From positions 1 through 11,963 of the forward strand of contig PMOF01000097.1 of NCBI GenBank assembly GCA_003162495.1: a stretch of DNA of 11,963 nucleotides, read 5' to 3'. Made by a program: the position numbers and the translations under genes. Below the pieces are notes generated by a model, which was given only the letters and a program-made list of their open reading frames with translations, was not told the DNA's origin and searched no databases. Below, one piece after another: positions 7,821-11,963 of this stretch. The stretch comes from Acidobacteriaceae bacterium. GTDB taxonomy: Bacteria > Acidobacteriota > Terriglobia > Terriglobales > Acidobacteriaceae. Position 1 is the first letter of the stretch. Every line of letters starts with the position of its first letter.

Positions 7821-7889
7821 AGCGCAGCCGAAGGGTGCCGAAAAGGACCAGAAAACAGTGGGCTTTTGCACGTGAGTCGCTGGGGTGGT

Positions 7890-8594
7890 TTACGCCGTCA
7901 CGAGCGATCCCACCTTCTCACCCATCACCACGCGCCGGATATTCCCCGGCTGGTTCATGTTGAAGATGATCAGTGGCAGGTTGTTATCTTTACACAGGCT
8001 CACCGCGGTCAGGTCCATCACCTTCAGCCCCTGGCGCAGGATCTCCATATAAGTAATCTCGTCGTACTTGACGGCATCCTTAAACAGCACCGGATCGGCG
8101 TTGTAGATGCCCTCCACCTTGGTGCCCTTCAGCAGCACGTCGGCTTTGATCTCCATGGCCCGCAGGCTGGCCGCCGTGTCGCTCGAAAAAAACGGATTCC
8201 CAATGCCCGCGGCAAAAATCACCACCCGCCCTTTTTCCAGGTGCCTCACCGCCCGCCGCCGAATGTACGGCTCGGCCAGTTGGTTCATAAACACCGCGCT
8301 CATCACCCGGCACTGGACGCCGCGTTTTTCCAGCGCATCCTGCAGGGCGATGGCGTTGATCACCGTCGACAGCATGCCCATGTTGTCGGCGCTCACGCGG
8401 TCCATTTCCTTGGCTTGCTCGGCCACGCCGCGGAAGATGTTCCCTCCGCCTACCACCACGCCAATCTCCACGCCCAGCGCGTGGATTTCAGAGATTTCCT
8501 CAGTGATTCCCGCCACCTTGTCGGCGTCCAGGCCGAAGCCGCGAGCGCCTGCTAGTGCCTCACCCGAAAGCTTGAGAACGATGCGTTTATACAT
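7890..8594 (-). CDS. pyrH: UMP kinase
   Basis: UMP kinase (uridylate kinase, amino-acid-kinase fold, hexamer) phosphorylates UMP to UDP with ATP in the cytoplasm, in de novo pyrimidine synthesis. The 234-residue product has the usual length. Visible motifs are KLSGEAL (8-14), GGGNIFRG (49-56), DNMGML (70-75), GNPFFSSDT (132-140), [10 protein letters not shown], and the C-terminal region ending [10 protein letters not shown]. The start at 8594 gives the family's typical [13 protein letters not shown]; the frame stays open much further upstream but is unrelated there. AAAAGG lies almost directly against the ATG, so the ribosome binding site is poor. Oddity: the residue corresponding to Thr138 of the E. 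coli enzyme (GTGNPFF) is Ile131 here. The gene lies 143 bp after tsf, behind a strong terminator, so it probably relies on read-through or its own promoter. Confidence 0.97.
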   Translation of the reverse strand: MYKRIVLKLSGEALAGARGFGLDADKVAGITEEISEIHALGVEIGVVVGGGNIFRGVAEQAKEMDRVSADNMGMLSTVINAIALQDALEKRGVQCRVMSAVFMNQLAEPYIRRRAVRHLEKGRVVIFAAGIGNPFFSSDTAASLRAMEIKADVLLKGTKVEGIYNADPVLFKDAVKYDEITYMEILRQGLKVMDLTAVSLCKDNNLPLIIFNMNQPGNIRRVVMGEKVGSLVTA

Positions 8595-8650
8595 GCCTTT
8601 TCGAGTATCGCATAAGACCCGCCCACGCGTTTTCACCCTTCGCAGCAAAC

Positions 8651-8681
8651 AAAAAAAGGCCCAGGGTTTGCGCCCTGAGCC
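8651..8681 (-). terminator. Intrinsic terminator after tsf
   Basis: Read on the minus strand, GGCTCAGGG pairs with CCCTGGGCC (9 bp, one U-G) around the loop CGCAAA, and seven T follow immediately (8657-8651). This is a textbook rho-independent terminator, placed between tsf and pyrH. Confidence 0.85.
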
Positions 8682-8686
8682 TTCGT

Positions 8687-8731
8687 TAGTCCCTATGTCC
8701 CTAGTCCCTCTGTCCCTAGTCCCTACGTCCC
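8687..8731. repeat. Three tandem 15-bp units between tsf and pyrH
   Basis: The unit TAGTCCCTNYGTCCC is repeated three times without gaps (8687-8701, 8702-8716, 8717-8731), differing only at the two middle bases. Each unit is an 8+7 pair of GTCCCTA-like words, so the underlying period is about seven. It begins just after the tsf stop, before the terminator hairpin. Confidence 0.9.
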
Positions 8732-8737
8732 TGTTTC

Positions 8738-9394
8738 TTACTCCGCCGCCGCTTCCACAGCCTTGGTCTGCGCCACAGTCCAATCCGACGCGCCCACCTT
8801 GAACCGCGCAAACCGGCGCACCGTGATGTTCTCTCCCAGCTTGCCGACCTTGGTCGCGATCAGTTCCTTGATGCTGATGGCCTGGTCCTTGATGAAAGGC
8901 TGCTCCAGCAGGCAAACTTCCTCGTAGAACTTCGCCATCTTGCCCTCCACGATCCGCTCGATCACCGGAGCGGGCTTGCCCGTGGCTGCAGCCTGCGCGC
9001 GGAAAATCTCTTTTTCGCGCTCCAGGTCTTCCGCAGTCACGTCCTCCGGCTTCACATAGCGCGGATCGCTGGCCGCGATGTGCATCGCGATGTCCTTGAG
9101 CAGCTCCTGGAAGTCTTCCGTCAGGGCCACAAAGTCGCTCTCGCAGTTGATCTCGATCAGCACGCCAATCTTGCCGCCGGCGTGAATATATGTCCCCACC
9201 GCGCCCTCGTTGGTGGTGCGCGCAGCCTTCTTCTGCGCCGAGGCCATGCCCCGCTTGCGCAGCACCACAAAGCCCGCCTCGATGTCCCCTTGAGTCTCCT
9301 GCAAAGCCTTCAGGCAATCGCCCATCGGCGCGCCCGACTTCTCGCGAAGCTCTTTCACCAACTTGGCATCAATCTTCCCGCTCACTGTCGTCAT
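8738..9394 (-). CDS. tsf: Translation elongation factor Ts
   Basis: EF-Ts is the guanine nucleotide exchange factor that recycles EF-Tu from GDP to GTP. The protein has 218 residues, shorter than the roughly 280 of E. coli and near the short EF-Ts forms such as that of Thermus. It has the N-terminal UBA-like domain with [12 protein letters not shown] (20-31, variant of TGAGMMDCKKAL), then [11 protein letters not shown] and NCESDFVA (83-90), whose SDFV corresponds to the EF-Tu-contacting TDFV of E. coli, and EQPFIKD in the C-terminal half. The ATG at 9394 is the only start that gives the family N-terminus; AGGGAAAAGAGAG precedes it. It follows rpsB by 215 bp with a terminator-like hairpin in between, and is followed by a strong terminator. 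Confidence 0.97.
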   Translation of the reverse strand: MTTVSGKIDAKLVKELREKSGAPMGDCLKALQETQGDIEAGFVVLRKRGMASAQKKAARTTNEGAVGTYIHAGGKIGVLIEINCESDFVALTEDFQELLKDIAMHIAASDPRYVKPEDVTAEDLEREKEIFRAQAAATGKPAPVIERIVEGKMAKFYEEVCLLEQPFIKDQAISIKELIATKVGKLGENITVRRFARFKVGASDWTVAQTKAVEAAAE

Positions 9395-9535
9395 CTCTCT
9401 TTTCCCTGATCTCCGCTTATTCCCGCAATCGTTCGTGGTGTCCAACTCAAGTTCATGCCGGTTGCCCCGTCCTTCAAAATTGGGCGCCCCATCCTTCGCG
9501 CTTTCTGCGACGGATGGGAGCCAGCACCTTTGTTG

Positions 9536-9576
9536 CAAAAGAAAAGCGTGGCGCTCGACCCGCGCGACCACGCTTT
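9536..9576 (-). terminator. Terminator-like hairpin between rpsB and tsf
   Basis: On the minus strand AAAGCGTGG (9576-9568) pairs perfectly with CCACGCTTT (9551-9543) and runs into a T-rich tail TTTTCTTTTG. The loop is 16 bases and could pair further inside. It should give partial termination after rpsB. A smaller 5-bp hairpin (CGCAC/GTGCG, 9587-9600) lies between it and the rpsB stop. Confidence 0.65.
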
Positions 9577-9609
9577 CCACATGATGCGCACCTTTGTGCG
9601 ATTGAAAAT

Positions 9610-10464
9610 CTAGTGTGCGCCGCCGGCCACTTCAGCTTCATCCAGCGCCGCAACCGCCGGCGCCTTGCGGATGCCGCCGCCCAGCGCCGCTTCCAGGTCC
9701 ACTTCTTCCACCGGCGCAGCCTCAGCGGCAATCTCTTCCGCGGCCTGCACAGGCAGCTCTTCGGCAAAGGCTTTGTCGCCCACCAGGTTCACGCCCTCGG
9801 CGGCCGAGTCGGCCATCTTCGACGTAAACAACCGAATAGCGCGCAACGCATCGTCGTTGCCCGGAATCACATAATCCACTACCGTCGGGTCGCAGTTGGT
9901 ATCCACCACCGCCACCACAGGAATCCCCAGCTTGCGGGCTTCCTTCACGGCAATCCCCTCGTTGTTTGAGTCGACAATAAACAGCGCATCCGGTAGCCGC
10001 TTCATATTCTTGATGCCGGCCAGGTTCGCTTGGAGGTGCTTGCGCTCCCGCTCCAGCTTGATGACTTCTTTCTTGGTCAGCAGCTCGTAACGGCCATCGG
10101 TGGCCATGTCGTCCAGTTCCTGAAGGCGCTTTACACTCTTCTGCACCGTAACCCAGTTGGTCAGCAGGCCGCCCAGCCAGCGCTGGTTGATATACGGCAT
10201 CCCCGCGCGTGTGGCTTCTTCCGCAATGGCCTCCTGCGCCTGCCGCTTGGTGCCGACGAATAAAATCGTCTTGCCCCCCGCGCACAGCTCGGTCACAAAC
10301 TTCGACGCTTCCTTGAAAAGCTTCAGCGTCTTCTGCAGGTCGATGATGTAAATTCCGTTGCGCTCTCCAAAAATGTATTCCTTCATCTTTGGGTTCCAGC
10401 GCTTCGTCTGATGCCCGAAGTGAACACCCGCTTCGAGCAGCTCCTTCATTGTGATCGTGGCCAA
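9610..10464 (-). CDS. rpsB: Ribosomal protein S2
   Basis: Protein S2 of the small ribosomal subunit, 284 residues. It begins with the family hallmark [24 protein letters not shown] and contains [42 protein letters not shown] and [13 protein letters not shown]. The C-terminal 50 residues or so form an acidic, Ala/Glu-rich tail beyond the usual S2 core, as in several phyla. The start is TTG (10464-10462), preceded by AAGGAGG with a 4-base spacer; the ATG five codons later is 19 bases from that site and would cut the usual N-terminus. The TTG lies in a stem (CCAAT/ATTGG) that loops out the ribosome binding site, and two larger hairpins lie upstream. Both suggest translational control. Its own promoter could be present in the 177-bp gap but none is convincing. 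Confidence 0.97.
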   Translation of the reverse strand: MATITMKELLEAGVHFGHQTKRWNPKMKEYIFGERNGIYIIDLQKTLKLFKEASKFVTELCAGGKTILFVGTKRQAQEAIAEEATRAGMPYINQRWLGGLLTNWVTVQKSVKRLQELDDMATDGRYELLTKKEVIKLERERKHLQANLAGIKNMKRLPDALFIVDSNNEGIAVKEARKLGIPVVAVVDTNCDPTVVDYVIPGNDDALRAIRLFTSKMADSAAEGVNLVGDKAFAEELPVQAAEEIAAEAAPVEEVDLEAALGGGIRKAPAVAALDEAEVAGGAH

Positions 10465-10533
10465 TGGGCCTCCTTATTGGATTGCATCCGGGCTGGTCCT
10501 ACCCTGTCCCGGATTGATCCCGCTCGCGCGGGA
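10461..10533 (-). promoter_or_regulatory. Structured rpsB leader with start codon in a hairpin
   Basis: Reading toward rpsB on the minus strand there are three stems. First is TCCCGC/GCGGGA with a tetraloop (10533-10518). Second is ATCCGGG/CCCGGAT with a 15-base loop that can pair GGT/ACC inside (10514-10486). Third is CCAAT/ATTGG (10480-10476/10465-10461), whose loop holds AAGGAGG and whose 3' arm holds the TTG start. Ribosomal protein operons are often regulated through such leaders; whether S2 binds this one is an inference. Confidence 0.5.
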
Positions 10534-10551
10534 ATTTGAAATGCAGTGTAA

Positions 10552-10633
10552 AGTGATCAGTTTTCAGTGATCAGTTGATTCATCCCGATCCACCCGGGCT
10601 TGCTGACCACTGACCACTGTTCACTGACCACTG
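10552..10633. repeat. Two heptamer-period arrays between rpsI and rpsB
   Basis: The first array, 10552-10576, reads AGTGATC-AGTTTTC-AGTGATC-AGTT. The second, 10603-10633, reads CTGACCA, CTGACCA, CTGTTCA, CTGACCA, CTG. Both have a strict 7-bp period. A 25-base segment of the second (10609-10633) is identical to 11129-11153 in the next gap. Confidence 0.9.
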
Positions 10634-10641
10634 CAAGCGCA

Positions 10642-11037
10642 TTAGCGCTTGCTAAACTGGAACCGCTTGCGGGCGCCCTTCTGCCCGTACTTCTTGCGTT
10701 CTTTCTGGCGCGCATCGCGCGTCAGCAGGCCTTCGGCCTTCAATGTCTTGCGCAGCTCGGGATTGAACACGATCAGTGCGCGCGCAACGCCCAGCTTCAC
10801 GGCATCGGCCTGTGCCGCCACGCCGCCGCTCTTCACCGTCGTCACCACGTCAAAGCTTCCGGCCAGATCCGCCACCACCAGCGTCCGCTTGGCGGCCACC
10901 CGCTGCTGCTCGGTCACGAAATACACTTCGAATGCCTTGCCGTTAACCTTCCACTCGCCCGTGCCGGGACGCAGAAAAACGCGGGCGATCGCCGACTTGC
11001 GCCGCCCCGTCCCGTAATACTGAACCAGATCTGCCAT
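10642..11037 (-). CDS. rpsI: Ribosomal protein S9
   Basis: Protein S9 of the small subunit; its C-terminal tail reaches the P-site tRNA. The 131-residue product has the family length and shows [19 protein letters not shown] at the start, [19 protein letters not shown] in the middle and a basic C-terminus ending in KRFQFSKR, whose last Ser-Lys-Arg is universally conserved. The ATG at 11037 is preceded by GGAGAG at about seven bases. It follows rplM by 126 bp, a wide gap for this usually tightly linked pair, filled partly by heptamer repeats and a short CGCTT/AAGCG hairpin. Probably co-transcribed with rplM. Confidence 0.97.
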   Translation of the reverse strand: MADLVQYYGTGRRKSAIARVFLRPGTGEWKVNGKAFEVYFVTEQQRVAAKRTLVVADLAGSFDVVTTVKSGGVAAQADAVKLGVARALIVFNPELRKTLKAEGLLTRDARQKERKKYGQKGARKRFQFSKR

Positions 11038-11128
11038 TCTCCGCTCTCTCCGCCGGACGCTTTAAAAGCGCACGGCCAAAACCCACTTCAATCTCGCACC
11101 ACATTCAGTCGAAACCGGTCATCTAATT

Positions 11129-11160
11129 ACTGACCACTGTTCACTGACCACTGACCACTG
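11129..11160. repeat. Heptamer-period array between rplM and rpsI
   Basis: After one leading A the array reads CTGACCA, CTGTTCA, CTGACCA, CTGACCA, CTG, ending three bases before the rplM stop codon. It shares 25 identical bases with 10609-10633 on the same strand, but with the CTGTTCA variant unit in a different place. Confidence 0.9.
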
Positions 11161-11163
11161 CCT

Positions 11164-11595
11164 TTAAGCAATTTCCAACGCCACCGGCTGCTGCGCCAGG
11201 TGGGGATGCTTGTCGCCGCGATAGACCTTCAGCTTGGTGCCCATCTGGCGACCCATCTTGCTCTTAGGCAGCATGCCCTTGATGGCCTGCTCCAGAATCT
11301 GTTCCGGCTTGCGGTTCAACAGCCGCACAAACGACTCTTCGCGCAACCCGCCGGGAAATCCGGTGTAGCGTCGATACAGCTTCTTCTCGGCTTTCAAGCC
11401 GGTCAGTCGCACCTTCTCCGCGTTGATCACGATCACGTGGTCGCCCATGTCGATGTACGGCACGTACTGGGGATTCAGCTTGCCGCTCAGCACATCGGCG
11501 GCCTTGGTCGCCAGCCGGCCAAGTGTCTTCCCGCTTGCATCCACCACAAACCACTTGCGGTCAATATCCTTGCCGCTCGGAACAAAGGTACCCAT
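11164..11595 (-). CDS. rplM: Ribosomal protein L13
   Basis: Protein L13 of the large subunit, an early assembly protein. It has 143 residues, the usual length. Visible blocks are [62 protein letters not shown] and [15 protein letters not shown], all diagnostic of L13. The ATG at 11595 has AGGAGA three bases upstream. It is the first gene of the cluster rplM-rpsI-rpsB-tsf-pyrH. Transcription may come from the promoter at 11893-11921 by read-through of the structured RNA, or from a weak proximal candidate (TTGTTC-18-TTAAAC, 11650-11621). Confidence 0.97.
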   Translation of the reverse strand: MGTFVPSGKDIDRKWFVVDASGKTLGRLATKAADVLSGKLNPQYVPYIDMGDHVIVINAEKVRLTGLKAEKKLYRRYTGFPGGLREESFVRLLNRKPEQILEQAIKGMLPKSKMGRQMGTKLKVYRGDKHPHLAQQPVALEIA

Positions 11596-11680
11596 CGCTC
11601 TCCTGCCCTCTTAAAAACCTGTTTAACCGAATCCCGCACTCAAAGAACAACCATGGCGCAAACCGCTTTGGCCCCATGCA

Positions 11681-11886
11681 AAAAAGCGCGCGGGCCTGAC
11701 TTCTACCCACGTCCAAACAAGCCTGTTCGGGTGAGGACTGCGGGGGCTGGCCCTCAAAGGGCTTCTGGCTCGCCTGGACTCGTACTAAGTCCAACAGCCG
11801 ACGGCCTGTTCCAGCGGACCCCTTCAGGCAATCCACCAGCCGGTCCGGGTAGCAACACACAGACCCCAGGCGCAACACCGCGCAAG
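11681..11886 (-). ncRNA. Candidate 6S RNA (or structured rplM leader)
   Basis: About 205 nt starting near 11886-11888 and ending in six T (11685-11680). The 5' and 3' ends pair (11884-11878 with 11693-11687; 11871-11867 with 11698-11694), then 11852-11847 with 11708-11703. Beyond a bubble, an apical arm forms from 11837-11828 with 11741-11730 (two bases bulged). It continues with GGGG/CCCC (11822-11819 with 11745-11742), CTGG/CCAG (11814-11811 with 11750-11747), GGC/GCC, GGCT/AGCC and GGACT/AGTCC, capped by a 7-base loop (11787-11781). The 3' side of the bubble holds a 7-bp hairpin (11730-11724 with 11719-11713). A single rod with closing stem, central bubble with 3' hairpin, long apical arm and length near 200 is the 6S RNA plan; 6S RNA binds sigma70 RNA polymerase. 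I found this by hand pairing only. Alternatives are an L13 leader/attenuator or another Acidobacteria-specific RNA family. Confidence 0.55.
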
Positions 11887-11892
11887 GTCTCC

Positions 11893-11921
11893 AGAATACC
11901 CGAATCGCCCCCCAGAGTCAA
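11893..11921 (-). promoter_or_regulatory. Sigma70-type promoter of the structured RNA and possibly rplM
   Basis: Minus strand -35 TTGACT (11921-11916), 17-bp spacer, -10 TATTCT (11898-11893). Five of six bases match the -35 consensus and four of six the -10, with ideal spacing. The predicted start near 11886-11888 coincides with the 5' end of the closing stem of the RNA. Confidence 0.7.
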
Positions 11922-11963
11922 CGAATACCCCGGCCGGTAGCGGTGCCGTTCGATTTCCACAGT
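11922..11963. other. Window edge, nothing recognised
   Basis: The last 42 bases, beyond the promoter, show no gene, repeat or structure that can be supported. The short minus-strand open frame crossing them overlaps the promoter and the structured RNA and has no family signature. Confidence 0.5.

Noticed and set aside
8595..9317. Minus-strand open frame extending pyrH upstream to a 475-residue protein
   Set aside because: The part before 8594 overlaps tsf in another frame, is low-complexity (RDRGTRD-type from the 15-bp repeats) and runs across the terminator. UMP kinase begins normally at MYKR.
10534..10580. Promoter for rpsB around TACACT (minus strand)
   Set aside because: A -10-like TACACT exists but the -35 position holds only TGATCA-like repeat sequence, too weak to call.
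8687..11160. Short repeats considered as a CRISPR array
   Set aside because: Units are 7 or 15 bp, directly adjacent, with no unique spacers and no cas genes.
11681..11886. SRP RNA, tmRNA or RNase P RNA as the identity of the structured RNA
   Set aside because: No GGTCCGGAAGGAAGC-type SRP loop, no GAGGAAAGTCC of RNase P, and no tRNA-like ends or tag frame of tmRNA. The length also argues against tmRNA and RNase P.
11754..11960. Minus-strand 68-codon open frame upstream of rplM as a leader peptide
   Set aside because: It would start before the predicted promoter, has no clear ribosome binding site, and overlaps bases better explained by RNA pairing.

Overview
The window looks like a chromosomal segment of an Acidobacteriota (Acidobacteriaceae/Terriglobales-type) bacterium. 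This is an inference from the GC-rich sequence, a secreted M13 metallopeptidase, a tandem cluster of lactonase-like beta-propeller lipoproteins, and the gene order rplM-rpsI-rpsB-tsf-pyrH. No species can be named from the sequence alone.

Left part, plus strand (1-6556): the 3' portion of an M13 (neprilysin/PepO-like) zinc metallopeptidase gene is followed by three consecutive paralogous genes for exported lipoproteins built of YVTN/lactonase-type beta-propeller repeats. All three start with the same MKF-K signal peptide style and carry a lipobox cysteine. Copies 1 and 3 share a recognisable promoter/leader block (a -10 TACAAT inside a shared CTTTTACAAT, and a shared CGGCCCACG near the ribosome binding site). 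Copy 2 has kept only parts of it. The set therefore looks like tandem duplication of gene plus promoter.

Middle, minus strand (6568-7683): an acyltransferase-3 family integral membrane protein starting at GTG, converging on the third propeller gene with an 11-bp gap. Behind it lies a 206-bp gap holding a degenerate 7-bp-period repeat and a 7-bp inverted repeat.

Right part, minus strand (7890-11595): the translation cluster rplM (L13), rpsI (S9), rpsB (S2), tsf (EF-Ts) and pyrH (UMP kinase), read right to left. The gaps in this cluster are unusually rich. There is a terminator-like hairpin between rpsB and tsf and a strong intrinsic terminator between tsf and pyrH. The rpsB leader has two hairpins and a TTG start codon lying in a third. 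Heptamer-period tandem repeats lie in three of the gaps.

Right edge (11596-11963): upstream of rplM is a good sigma70-type promoter (TTGACT-17-TATTCT, minus strand), followed by about 205 nt that fold into one long interrupted rod. The rod has a closing stem, a bubble carrying a hairpin on its 3' side, and a long apical arm, and it ends in a run of six U. This is the architecture of 6S RNA, and it is the most interesting item in the window. The alternative is an rplM leader/attenuator.
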